DNA of 64,000 nucleotides from Terriglobia bacterium (GTDB lineage: Bacteria; Acidobacteriota; Terriglobia; Terriglobales; Acidobacteriaceae), in the NCBI GenBank assembly GCA_020072645.1, contig JAIQGK010000012.1:186001-250000 (forward strand), read 5' to 3'. Numbering within the stretch: position 1 is the first letter of the stretch; each line of letters begins with the position of its first letter. The notes below the pieces were generated by a model, which did not search any database, was not told the origin of the DNA, and worked only from the letters and a program-made list of their open reading frames with translations. The position numbers and the translations under genes are program-made. Positions 43,881 to 52,832 of the stretch are shown piece by piece.

Positions 43881-44825
43881 ATGCGGTTGAAAACTATTTT
43901 TAGTATCGTTGTCGTCGCGGTCTCTCTGTTCGGAGCGTCTGGGCGCGCGATGGCCCTGCAGGGAACACCGGCCTTCAGCGCGACGCCATCTTCAGTGGAT
44001 ATGGGGCCTGTTGCCGTAGGCGTCCCCACGCCGTTTTTTGGTGCTCCGCCTCCATTTTTTCAGCCATTGCAGATCAATAATTCCGGCACGGCGGATTTGA
44101 CGGCCACTTTCAGCTTCAGCTCTTCCGATTTCAGCTTTGATCCGGCCACCCATTTCGTTACTCCTGTAACGGTGGCGGCTGCGTCGAGCGTTATGGGCGG
44201 CCTACAATTCAAGCCGTCCGCCGCCGGTCCCAGGACAGGACAATTCATCAGCACCGACAATGCTCCTGGAAGTCCGCACACGGTTCAACTGATGGGGACC
44301 GGAATGAACATCGCCAGCAACGACTTTGGCGTGGTTCTGGACCCCGGCGCGCCGACGACGATTACCGTAAGTCGGGGACAAACAGCCACATTTACCGTTT
44401 GGTCCCTGGCCGGACCTGGATTGAACACGCCAATCAGCGCATTCGCCCAGGTCCAATGTACTGGTGGCCCAACCGGGACCATGTGTACAACGAACCCAAC
44501 GGGGTTCTTCGCCTTGAATACGGGCAATCCACGAGCAAAGATAACAGTCTCGGTGACTCCGCCTGCTGCTGCGGCATTGTTGCATCGGAGCTTGCCTGTG
44601 TTGTGGGGTCTGGTGTGCTTGTCGGGAATCGTACCGGTCTTCCGGCGGCGCATGACGTGGGCCACGGCTGCTCTGGCCGCAGCAATGGTGTTTGCCGGTT
44701 GCCTGGTTGCCTGCGGAGGCAACTCCAATGGAGGAAACACGACGCCTCTTACAATCACAGTTGGCCAGCAGGTTGGTTCGACCGGAGTAAGCCATACGCT
44801 TACTGTCCCAATGAATGTTCAGTAA
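43881..44825 (+). CDS. exported beta-rich protein with C-terminal hairpin and internal lipobox
   Basis: A 314-residue secreted protein. Signal peptide (cleavage near GRAMALQ), then a choice-of-anchor/Ig-like domain (PSSVDMGPVAVGVPTPFF; FSSSDFSFDPATHFV) and a second beta region. The C-terminal ~85 residues hold two hydrophobic helices separated by a basic loop (VFRRRMTW); the second ends FAGCLVACGG, a lipobox-like string with Cys278, followed by a Gly/Asn/Thr linker and beta strand. The same layout occurs at the end of the 47766-51257 protein. GGAAGG precedes the ATG. Confidence 0.72.
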   Translation: MRLKTIFSIVVVAVSLFGASGRAMALQGTPAFSATPSSVDMGPVAVGVPTPFFGAPPPFFQPLQINNSGTADLTATFSFSSSDFSFDPATHFVTPVTVAAASSVMGGLQFKPSAAGPRTGQFISTDNAPGSPHTVQLMGTGMNIASNDFGVVLDPGAPTTITVSRGQTATFTVWSLAGPGLNTPISAFAQVQCTGGPTGTMCTTNPTGFFALNTGNPRAKITVSVTPPAAAALLHRSLPVLWGLVCLSGIVPVFRRRMTWATAALAAAMVFAGCLVACGGNSNGGNTTPLTITVGQQVGSTGVSHTLTVPMNVQ

Positions 44826-44886
44826 CTGCTGGCGGTGGCCCGTCGATTTCAAGACCTTCCCACTTGACGTGTAAGATAGCTTGACC

Positions 44887-45708
44887 ATGCGCGGGAAGGT
44901 TCTGATCCACCCAGTCCTGATCCTAATGTTGTGCGCGGCCTCTCCGGCGCAGAAGGTCCAATTTACTCCTGCCGAAAAGGCCGCCGTTCTGGAACGCATG
45001 AAGACCATTCCTGAGACCAATGCGGACCGGGCGGAAAAATTGGAAGAACTCTTCAGCAACGCCGGCTGCAACGGAAAGTCTCTGATGGAGCAAAAGGTGG
45101 ATGGCGTTGATACACCCAACATTATCTGCCGGCTTGGCACTGAAAATGAAGATACGGTGATTGTGGGCGCGCACTATGACCGCAATTCATCCGCGCAGCG
45201 CCCGCTCGACAACTGGAGCGGGGCCGCAATTCTTCCGGCGATCTACCAGAGCCTGCGCAACAGAAAGCGCAGCCACAGTTTTCTATTCGTGGCGTTTGCG
45301 GATAGCGGCGCGAATCCCCTGGGCGCTCAATTTTTTGTCAACCACCTGGGCCGCACGCAGCTGGAGCGGACTGAGGCCATGATCAACGTGGATGCACTTG
45401 GCCTTTCACCAACAAAGATCTGGAGCGCGCATTCCGATAAGGACCTTGTCCATTCCCTGATCGTAATGGTCTATGCCTTGAAACTTTCCGCCAGCCAGAT
45501 TGATATGGCGGCAGCAGGCACCACGGATTCCGATCCGTTTGCGGCGCGCCACATCCCGCAGATAACAATCCATTCGCTGACGCAGCAAAACGTCACCACT
45601 GGCGCGACCACGCAATTCCGTCCCAATAATTATTACGATACCTATCGCCTGCTGTGTGGTTACCTGGCTTATCTGGACCAGACGCTGAAGCCAAGGCAGC
45701 GCCCGGAA
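44887..45708 (+). CDS. exported M28-family peptidase-like protein lacking the catalytic Glu pair
   Basis: A ~274-residue Zn-aminopeptidase-fold protein with signal peptide (cleavage near CAASPAQ). Metal ligands are visible: AHYDRNS, LDNWSGAA, NVDALGL and ITIHSLTQ. Active M28 enzymes have an adjacent Glu-Glu (base plus ligand) after FVxF; here FVAFADSGANPLGAQ has Ser-Gly instead. It may be inactive or use another base. The stop (TGA 45709-45711) overlaps the purine permease start (ATG 45708). Confidence 0.75.
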
Positions 45709-47018
45709 TGAATGCTCTAGGGCAGTTCTTCAAATTTGATCGGCACGGCACCACGCTGTCGCGTGAGGTCATCGCCGGGCTGACCACATTTACTACCATG
45801 TCCTACATAGTGGTAGTGAATCCCGCGATCCTGGGCAATGCAGGCATTCCCGCAGGGCCAAGCTTTGTGGCCACGGTAGTGGCGGCGGCGTTTGGCTGCG
45901 CGCTGATGGGCCTTTACGCCAACCGTCCGTTTGCCATTGCGCCGTATATGGGTGAAAACGCGTTTATTGCGTTCACCGTGTGCGGACAACTTGGCTATAA
46001 ATGGCAAACCGCGCTGGCAGGAATCTTTGTTGCCGGCGTGCTCTTTGTGCTGCTTACCGTGTTCCGCCTGCGGCAATGGGTGGTGGAAGCTGTACCATTG
46101 TCTCTGCGATACAGCTTCGCCGTTGGGATCGGCTTGTTCCTGACTTTCATCGGCCTGAACCAGACTGGGATTGTTGCGCTTGGAGTCACCGGTGCGCCGG
46201 TCCGCGCGGGGCATCTTACCAGCGCGCCAGTGCTGGTTGCGATCAGCGGTTTTCTGTTGCTTTCAATTCTGGTGGTCCGCAAAGTACGTGGCGCAATCTT
46301 GCTGGGTATTGTCGCAACGGCCATGATTGCCTTTGTAGCCCGGATCGTCGCGCCCCCTGCTCATCTGGTCAGTCTGCCACCGGGGCTTGGGCCGATCCTG
46401 TGGCAGCTTGATTTTCGCGGCGTATTCACATGGAGCGCTTTTCCCGTGGTGCTTACCATCTTCATCATGGCGTTTGTGGACACCATGGGAACTTTGATTG
46501 GCCTCTCCGCTCGCGCCGGCTTTCTGGATAAAAACGGCAACCTGCCGCAGATTGAGCGTCCCATGCTGGTGGACGCGCTTTCCACATGCCTGGCTCCCGC
46601 CGTGGGCACAACAACGGCCGGCGCTTATGTGGAATCAGCTACCGGAATTGAGGCGGGCGGGCGCACCGGATTAACCGCTCTGGTGGTTGCTGGCTGTTTT
46701 GCGTTGACGTTGTTTTTTGCGCCGTTTGTCACGTCGGTGCCTCCGCAGGCATACGGGCCCGCGCTGATCATCGTGGGACTATTCATGCTGGAGCCGATCA
46801 CACGCATTGACTTCACTGACTATTCTGAATCGATTCCGGCGTTCGCCGTGGTGGCCTTGATGTGCTTCACGTTTAATATCGCTGTGGGCATCAGCGCCGG
46901 CTTTGTTCTTTATCCATTGTGCAAACTTGTTGCCGGAAAGATTCGCCAGGTGCGGCCCGGGCTTTATGTGCTGACCGCTCTTTGTCTGTTGTTTTTTATC
47001 TTCTATCCGTACGGATGA
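45708..47018 (+). CDS. AzgA/PbuG-type purine (guanine/hypoxanthine) permease
   Basis: A 436-residue NCS2/AzgA-family transporter with about 12-14 helices. Recognisable blocks: GLTTFTTMSYIVVVNP, IAPYMGENAFIAFTV and GTTTAGAYVESATGIEAGGR, the last typical of guanine/hypoxanthine permeases. ATG 45708 overlaps the M28-like stop by four bases. A guanine-deaminase-type gene follows 61 bases downstream, which fits a purine uptake and use pair. Confidence 0.9.
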   Translation: MNALGQFFKFDRHGTTLSREVIAGLTTFTTMSYIVVVNPAILGNAGIPAGPSFVATVVAAAFGCALMGLYANRPFAIAPYMGENAFIAFTVCGQLGYKWQTALAGIFVAGVLFVLLTVFRLRQWVVEAVPLSLRYSFAVGIGLFLTFIGLNQTGIVALGVTGAPVRAGHLTSAPVLVAISGFLLLSILVVRKVRGAILLGIVATAMIAFVARIVAPPAHLVSLPPGLGPILWQLDFRGVFTWSAFPVVLTIFIMAFVDTMGTLIGLSARAGFLDKNGNLPQIERPMLVDALSTCLAPAVGTTTAGAYVESATGIEAGGRTGLTALVVAGCFALTLFFAPFVTSVPPQAYGPALIIVGLFMLEPITRIDFTDYSESIPAFAVVALMCFTFNIAVGISAGFVLYPLCKLVAGKIRQVRPGLYVLTALCLLFFIFYPYG

Positions 47019-47079
47019 TTTTTCTGGCGATGCACGGTGCAAGAAGCGCACAGGAGCAGGATGATCGACAGGGAGCAGA

Positions 47080-47547
47080 ATGAACCGTAACGAACTCATA
47101 GATAAAACGATCCAGTTGGCGATTGATAACGTAAATCGTGGCGGCGGGCCATTTGCCGCGATTGTGGTCAAAGATGGAGAGATCATCGCCAGCGGAGTAA
47201 ATCAGGTTACGCCAACTCTTGATCCCACGGCCCATGCTGAAGTTGTGGCCATACGCGCTGCGTGCCGCGTGTTGAACCATTTCGAGCTTAGCGGATGCGA
47301 GATTTATTGCAGTTGTGAGCCGTGCCCCATGTGCCTGGGCGCGATCTATTGGTCGCGTCCCGCGCGCGTCTTCTTTGCCGCCACCGCAGGTGCTGCCGCG
47401 GACGCGGGCTTTGACGATTCATTCATCAAGACGCAAGTGTGTCTGCCTTTGGCACAGCAGGAATTGCCCATTGAGCAACTTATTGATGCAAAGGCGCTGG
47501 CGCCTTTTGAAGCGTGGAAGTCCAAGGCGGACAAGATAACCTACTAA
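47080..47547 (+). CDS. guaD: guanine deaminase-type nucleoside/base deaminase
   Basis: A 155-residue zinc deaminase of the cytidine-deaminase-like family. Motif HAE in PTAHAEVVAIRAAC and zinc Cys pair CEPCPMCLGAIYW are intact. Length, the C-terminal SKADKITY ending and its position after a purine permease favour guanine deaminase over tRNA-specific TadA. It would convert guanine to xanthine. Confidence 0.85.
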   Translation: MNRNELIDKTIQLAIDNVNRGGGPFAAIVVKDGEIIASGVNQVTPTLDPTAHAEVVAIRAACRVLNHFELSGCEIYCSCEPCPMCLGAIYWSRPARVFFAATAGAAADAGFDDSFIKTQVCLPLAQQELPIEQLIDAKALAPFEAWKSKADKITY

Positions 47548-47552
47548 GCTCA

Positions 47553-47583
47553 GGATGGCTGTAAACCATCCGTACACAGCTTA
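47553..47583. other. nested hairpin after guaD
   Basis: GGATGG (47553-47558) pairs with CCATCC (47566-47571), and outside it TAAGCT at the guaD stop faces AGCTTA (47578-47583). No T run, so it may be an mRNA 3'-end structure rather than a terminator. Confidence 0.35.
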
Positions 47584-47681
47584 ATCTATAAGAAACTTAG
47601 AAGGTAGAACCAACCGCCTCAGGCTTGAAATCTGAAAGTTGCTGAAAGCCCCGTATAACCTGCATTTGCGACGGTTTTCTC

Positions 47682-47711
47682 TTGACGAGCAGGAACTCTG
47701 CTTCGTACACT
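47682..47711 (+). promoter_or_regulatory. possible sigma70-type promoter of the large secreted protein
   Basis: TTGACG at 47682-47687 and TACACT at 47706-47711 (18-base spacing) lie ~55 bases before the start codon. The -35 matches five of six and the -10 four of six consensus bases. Confidence 0.3.
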
Positions 47712-47765
47712 CCTTGACCTGCCCTGAAATGTGCCCTGTTGTCCTGCGCAGCTAAAGGAGTATCT

Positions 47766-50700
47766 GTGTTCAAGCCCTTGTTCGGAACACCCGTTTCTGG
47801 TCGTTCTCTGGCCGCAATGTTTGGCCCGCGAAGCCTCACGTTTGTCTGCACCGTCATTGTTGTGCTCTTGGGATTTCTGAGCAGCGCTTTAGCCCAGGAC
47901 AAGCCGGCTGATTCGCAGCCAGGCGCTTCTGTCGCAGCCGGACAGACCTCATCCGGCGATTCATCGCAGACCCAGGCCGCTGCCGTCGTCGGCGCAGGGC
48001 AGACGCAGCGTTTAATCCACATTGTGCCGTTTGGAAAGGTGGGAAGCGCAATTCAAAAAGGCTTCGCTCCAGCGGGGGCGCACCTGACGTATTGGGGCGG
48101 GCCGGTGATCTCAAATATCCACATAGTGGCCGTATTCTGGGGGCCCAACGTGAACGCAGCCATTACGGGCGCTCCGGGCATTGGGCAGTTCTTTACTGAT
48201 ATCACTACGAGCAGATATTACGATTTGCTTTCAGAGTACAGCACGGTGGGAATCACGGGATCTGGAATCCCGGCAACGAGCAGCAACCAGAATATTGGAC
48301 ATGGCGTCTTTGACGGAAAATTCACCATTACGCCATCGACTTGTCCCGGGCCGACGGCCTGTACCGTCTCAGATGCCCAAGTGGCGGCTGAGTTGACGCG
48401 CCAGATCATTGCCGGAAATTTGCCGCAGCCTGTAAGCGATATCCAGGGCAATGTGAACTCCTTCTACATGATCTACTTCCCGCCCGGAGTCACCATTGCC
48501 GTTGATGCAGCCACAAAAAGCTGCGTACAGTTCTGCGCTTATCACTCCAACACTCCTGCCAGTTTCACGCCAAAACTGGTGCCGTACGGGGTTGAGCCGG
48601 ATTTTGCGCCTCCAAGCGCGTGCGCTCTTGGTTGCGGCGGCAATCCCGCCATGTTCGATAACGTAACCGAGGTGACCAGCCACGAAATGTCTGAGGCTGT
48701 TACCGACGCGCAGGTTGGATCCGCCACCACTACAGCGCCTCCATTGGCCTGGTATGACCCTGATCCGGCTACCAATCCTCTGGGAGAAATTGGGGATATC
48801 TGCGTTGGGCAGGGGGCCATTGTGAATGCCGGTAGCACCACTTACGTGGTGCAGCAGGAATTTTCCAACGTGCAAAATGACTGCGTGGACGCACCGCCGG
48901 TATTCAACATGGCCAGCCCTGCCGCTGGTGTAGCGCCATCGTTGCCCTTTAACATAACCCTGACGGTCCAAAGCAGCGCGAACCCATTCACGCTGACCGG
49001 TTACACCGGAACGGTCCATTTCACCAGTTCAGATACCCAGGCTATTTTGCCGGCTGATTACACTTTCCTGCCATCCGATGCAGGCACGCACATATTTCCT
49101 TTTACCCTGAAAACGCTGGGTGACCAGACGATCACGGTCACAGACACGCGTTCGGCAGGCTTTACCGGCACCGCGACCATCAATGTAAACACGACTCCTG
49201 ACCTGACAATCAGCAAGAGCCACGCAGGAAGCTTTTTCGTCGGGCAAACGGGCGCCACTTACACGCTCACGGTTGCCAACACGGGACATGGCCCGACTTC
49301 AGGGACCGTTACGGTGATTGACAACCTGCCCAGCGGGCTGACGGCCACAGCAATCAGCGGGACCGGTTGGACTTGCACTCTGGGAACGATCACTTGCACG
49401 CGCTCCGACGCACTTGTCGCCAACAACAGCTACCCTGCAATCGCTCTGACGGTAAATGTTTCCGCAAATGCGCCTTCATTGGTCACAAATACCGCCACGA
49501 TTTCCGGCGGCGGCGAGACGAATATCGCCAACGATACAGCCTCTGATCCTACCAGCGTGTTGGCTCCTGACCTCATGGTGGCCATGGGTCACTTCGGCCC
49601 TATCAATGGGAACTTCTTTCAGGGGGAAACCGGGGCCACGTACATCATCACCGTTCAGAACCCGGGAAACCTAGCAACCTTTGGAACGGTAACCATGGTG
49701 GACACACCGCCTGTTAGTGGTCTGATTCCAACAGCAATCAGTGGAACGGGATGGAGTTGCACTTTGGCAACTCTTACATGCACGCGTAACGATGTTTTGG
49801 CTGCGTTCTCTTCCTATCCGCAGATCACCGTAACCGTGGATGTACCTCTGGGTGCACCAGCCAATGTAATTAATACGGCGACAGTTTCCGGTGGCGGCGA
49901 GGTCAATACCGCCAACGACGTAACACAGGACCCCACCGTGATTCTTCCGCCGCCCAATCCCGACCTCACCCCCTTCATGGACCATTCATTCAACAACTTT
50001 GTGCAGGGCCAGAGCGGCGGCTTTTACAGGATTGATATCACCAACGTGGGAACGGCCATTACTTCCGGCGTGGTCACTGTCTCTGACACTCTGCCAACCG
50101 GCCTGACGGCGACAGACGTGAGCGGAATCGGTTGGACCTGCACGGCGGGCGTCACCTCAATATGCACGCAGTCGACCCCCCTGCAGTTCAACAATAGCTA
50201 TGCCCCGATCTTTATCACGGTGGCCATTGCCGCCAACGCGCCCACTAGCGTCGTTAACACGGTGACGGTTTCCGGCGGCGGTGAAGTGAATGTGGCAAAC
50301 GACACTGCCAGCGATCCCACATCAATTGCGGTTCCGCTCGTGGACCTGTCGCCGTCGGTAGCTGGAAACGCATTTCAGGCGGAAGGGGACACCGGCGTCA
50401 ATTACCCCATCCTCATTCAAAATAATGGAAACGTTTCTTCAAGCGGAACCATGACTGCCGTTACGACTCTCTCTACGGGTCTTACCGCTTCGGCGATCAG
50501 CGGCACCGGATGGACTTGCACCCTGGCCACGCTCACCTGCACCCGCTCGGATGCTCTGACACCTTTTAACATCTTCACGATCAACGTTACGGTGAATTTC
50601 GCCAAGAACGCACCGGCCAATGGCAGCGTGAGCGAAACCGTTTCCGGCGGCGGCGATGGAAACAGCGCCAACAACACAAGCTCTGAGTTCGTGAATATTC

Positions 50701-51257
50701 AGCCCATGCTGAGCATTAGTCCACTTGGGAACCCTCAGACAGTCAACGCCGGAACATCGGCCGCCTATTTGATCCTGGTGAACCCCTTGCCGATCGCCGG
50801 TCCCGCCACCATGAATTGCAGTGGATTGCCGGCCGCAACAACCTGCACTTTCAGCCCTGCCACGGTGCCAGCCGGAGTTGGCGGTGTGGGAGTCACTCTC
50901 ACGATTAACACCACCGCGAGGACGGCGGCCGTCATCGATCCTGGCGCAGGCCCGCGGAACTACAGGCCCCTTTTCCCGCTACTTCTCTTGCTTACAACGG
51001 TACTGGCTGCCATCAGCCTGCGCCATGGCCTGGCCCAGGGTAGAGGGCTTAAACCGGCGCTGGGATTACGCATGAGTGTGGTGGCCGGGCTCTTGCTGCT
51101 TGCGGCGCTCTCCGGTTGCGGTGGAGGCGGAGGCAGTAAAAACACTACGATTGTGCAGAATCCGCAAGGTACTCCGGCGGGCACTTACACGGTTACGGTG
51201 AATGCAATCAGCCCGAACGCGAATGCCTCTGCCCCGGTGACCCTGATTGTGAAATAG
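47766..51257 (+). CDS. large surface protein: EXORDIUM/peptidase-like domain, four DUF11 repeats, C-terminal hairpin/lipobox
   Basis: A 1163-residue secreted protein. GTG 47766 has AAGGAG five bases upstream and a signal ending LSSALAQ. Residues ~90-370 resemble plant EXORDIUM/PHI-1-like domains (VAVFWGPNVN; FFTDITTSRYYDLLSEYS) and contain TSHEMSEAVTD with HExxE at 306-310. After an Ig-like linker, four DUF11 repeats (~480-980) each end in a GGGE/D..N.AN tail. The C-terminus has two hydrophobic helices, the second ending AALSGCGGGGG (Cys1118), then TPAGTYTVTVNA strands. Likely surface-exposed and lipid-anchored. Confidence 0.78.
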   Translation: MFKPLFGTPVSGRSLAAMFGPRSLTFVCTVIVVLLGFLSSALAQDKPADSQPGASVAAGQTSSGDSSQTQAAAVVGAGQTQRLIHIVPFGKVGSAIQKGFAPAGAHLTYWGGPVISNIHIVAVFWGPNVNAAITGAPGIGQFFTDITTSRYYDLLSEYSTVGITGSGIPATSSNQNIGHGVFDGKFTITPSTCPGPTACTVSDAQVAAELTRQIIAGNLPQPVSDIQGNVNSFYMIYFPPGVTIAVDAATKSCVQFCAYHSNTPASFTPKLVPYGVEPDFAPPSACALGCGGNPAMFDNVTEVTSHEMSEAVTDAQVGSATTTAPPLAWYDPDPATNPLGEIGDICVGQGAIVNAGSTTYVVQQEFSNVQNDCVDAPPVFNMASPAAGVAPSLPFNITLTVQSSANPFTLTGYTGTVHFTSSDTQAILPADYTFLPSDAGTHIFPFTLKTLGDQTITVTDTRSAGFTGTATINVNTTPDLTISKSHAGSFFVGQTGATYTLTVANTGHGPTSGTVTVIDNLPSGLTATAISGTGWTCTLGTITCTRSDALVANNSYPAIALTVNVSANAPSLVTNTATISGGGETNIANDTASDPTSVLAPDLMVAMGHFGPINGNFFQGETGATYIITVQNPGNLATFGTVTMVDTPPVSGLIPTAISGTGWSCTLATLTCTRNDVLAAFSSYPQITVTVDVPLGAPANVINTATVSGGGEVNTANDVTQDPTVILPPPNPDLTPFMDHSFNNFVQGQSGGFYRIDITNVGTAITSGVVTVSDTLPTGLTATDVSGIGWTCTAGVTSICTQSTPLQFNNSYAPIFITVAIAANAPTSVVNTVTVSGGGEVNVANDTASDPTSIAVPLVDLSPSVAGNAFQAEGDTGVNYPILIQNNGNVSSSGTMTAVTTLSTGLTASAISGTGWTCTLATLTCTRSDALTPFNIFTINVTVNFAKNAPANGSVSETVSGGGDGNSANNTSSEFVNIQPMLSISPLGNPQTVNAGTSAAYLILVNPLPIAGPATMNCSGLPAATTCTFSPATVPAGVGGVGVTLTINTTARTAAVIDPGAGPRNYRPLFPLLLLLTTVLAAISLRHGLAQGRGLKPALGLRMSVVAGLLLLAALSGCGGGGGSKNTTIVQNPQGTPAGTYTVTVNAISPNANASAPVTLIVK

Positions 51258-51293
51258 TTTCAGCCTGGTTGATCTGATTGATGAGAACCTCAA

Positions 51294-52832
51294 ATGGGGC
51301 CTGACCTGCTCGCACGTTCACTTCAGGAATTTCTGGCTGCCTCGCGCAACGCCGTGGTCCTGGAAGACGGGCAGGTGTTATTCGATCTTGAAACAGCGCA
51401 ATATTCTCTGTCATCGGAAAAAGGCCGGTGCCTGCTTCATCTGTGGTCGCAAGAGCGCAACACCGTGCGCCACGTGCTTGATGCCGAATTGAAAAATGGC
51501 ACGTTGACGTTGACCGTTCGGCGCTTCGGACAGGCGCGCCCGATCAAGATGGAGATATGCCGCGACCGCGATCGCCGTCCCCCGACGGCGCAGAAAGCTG
51601 CCCGTAGCCGCTATGCGCGACTCCTGGAGCACACTTTGCGTCGCCAGATGCCGGGCTGGTCGCTGGATAAAGGCAGACTTTCCACTTCCATGGACCTGGA
51701 GCGCAGCTTTTCTCCGGTGTACGCGCGCGGCTTGGTGCGTAAAGACCGAAGCGCCTTTGCCGTGATGGGCGTGAATCAGCAGGAGACGCAAGGCTCGATT
51801 GACGCGGGGCTTACCTTCGGCCTGCTCTGGCTGGATGCATGCCGGGAGCGTGAAGCTGGACGCTCTGTTGTGGAAGGCTTGCGGCTTTATGTTCCGCCAA
51901 AAAGTTCGGCGACATTGCAGATTCGGCTGGCGCATCTCAACCATGCAGCCGCAAAGTTTCAGCTGTTTGAATTCGACGAGCGCGACGAATCTTCAACCCA
52001 GATAGATCTTGCCGATCACGGCAACATACAAACACGCCTTGTGCGGCTGCCGGACGCTGCGCAGGTACGCTCACGTTTTGCCGCGACCATAAGCAAGATC
52101 ATGGCGCCGGCACCGCAAGCGGAGATCACTCTCGTCTCTGCGACTGAACTGTCTTTTCGTCTCCACGGATTGGAGCTTGCGCGCGTGAGGCTGGCCAATG
52201 CTCCGGGAACATTTCAGGTGACGGAAGAAGTTATCTTTGGCCCGCCCGGCTACGAAACGCGATTGAACGAAGAAACCTCGCCTGCTTTCGAAGAGTTCAT
52301 AAGAATCGCGGTGGAAGGTCGCAGCCCGAGTGGCGACCGTCGTGATCCGCTATGGCGCATGTATCCGGAGCGCTGGCTCGAATCGCTGGTGTTCAAGAAC
52401 GTTGCAGCCATTGATTCCCGGCTGGATCCCGCTCGTGTGTATTCGCAGGTGCCGGCCTTTTCCGCCTCCGATCGCGCCATGATTGACGTGCTGACCTGTA
52501 CGCGTGATGCGCGGCTTGCCGTCCTGGAGCTGAAAGCGGATGAAGATATGCACTTGCCGCTCCAGGGTCTAGATTACTGGGCGCGCGTGCACTGGCACCA
52601 TAGCCGCGGCGAGTTCCAGCAGTATGGATATTTCCCCGGCCTTCAACTTTCGCCTCAGCCGCCGTTGTTGATGCTCATCGCGCCATCATTGCGCGTGCAT
52701 CCAGCCACGGATACTGTGTTGCGATATTTTTCGCCCGCGATTGAATGGTCGTTGATCGGCGTGGACGAACGCTGGCGCGAGGGGATCAAGGTGATTTACA
52801 GGAAGAGTTCTGCACAAAGGATGACGGCATGA
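51294..52832 (+). CDS. unrecognised protein with C-terminal RecB-like PD-(D/E)XK nuclease signature
   Basis: A 512-residue cytoplasmic protein. I do not recognise residues 1-340, a mixed beta/basic region (RPIKMEICRDRDRR; LLEHTLRRQMPGWSLDKGRL). The C-terminal ~150 residues show every RecB/Cas4-type nuclease motif in order: helix Glu363 (RWLESLVF), Asp398 (MIDVLTC), Glu412-x-Lys414 (AVLELKA) and Gln424-x3-Tyr428 (LQGLDYW). It should bind metal and cut DNA, though this is inferred from motifs. Its TGA overlaps the ATG of a membrane-protein gene by four bases. Confidence 0.7.
   Translation: MGPDLLARSLQEFLAASRNAVVLEDGQVLFDLETAQYSLSSEKGRCLLHLWSQERNTVRHVLDAELKNGTLTLTVRRFGQARPIKMEICRDRDRRPPTAQKAARSRYARLLEHTLRRQMPGWSLDKGRLSTSMDLERSFSPVYARGLVRKDRSAFAVMGVNQQETQGSIDAGLTFGLLWLDACREREAGRSVVEGLRLYVPPKSSATLQIRLAHLNHAAAKFQLFEFDERDESSTQIDLADHGNIQTRLVRLPDAAQVRSRFAATISKIMAPAPQAEITLVSATELSFRLHGLELARVRLANAPGTFQVTEEVIFGPPGYETRLNEETSPAFEEFIRIAVEGRSPSGDRRDPLWRMYPERWLESLVFKNVAAIDSRLDPARVYSQVPAFSASDRAMIDVLTCTRDARLAVLELKADEDMHLPLQGLDYWARVHWHHSRGEFQQYGYFPGLQLSPQPPLLMLIAPSLRVHPATDTVLRYFSPAIEWSLIGVDERWREGIKVIYRKSSAQRMTA

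Noticed and set aside
44864-44869. TTGACG as a promoter for the M28-like gene
   Set aside because: No acceptable -10 element at 15-19 bases; it is only 18 bases from the start codon.
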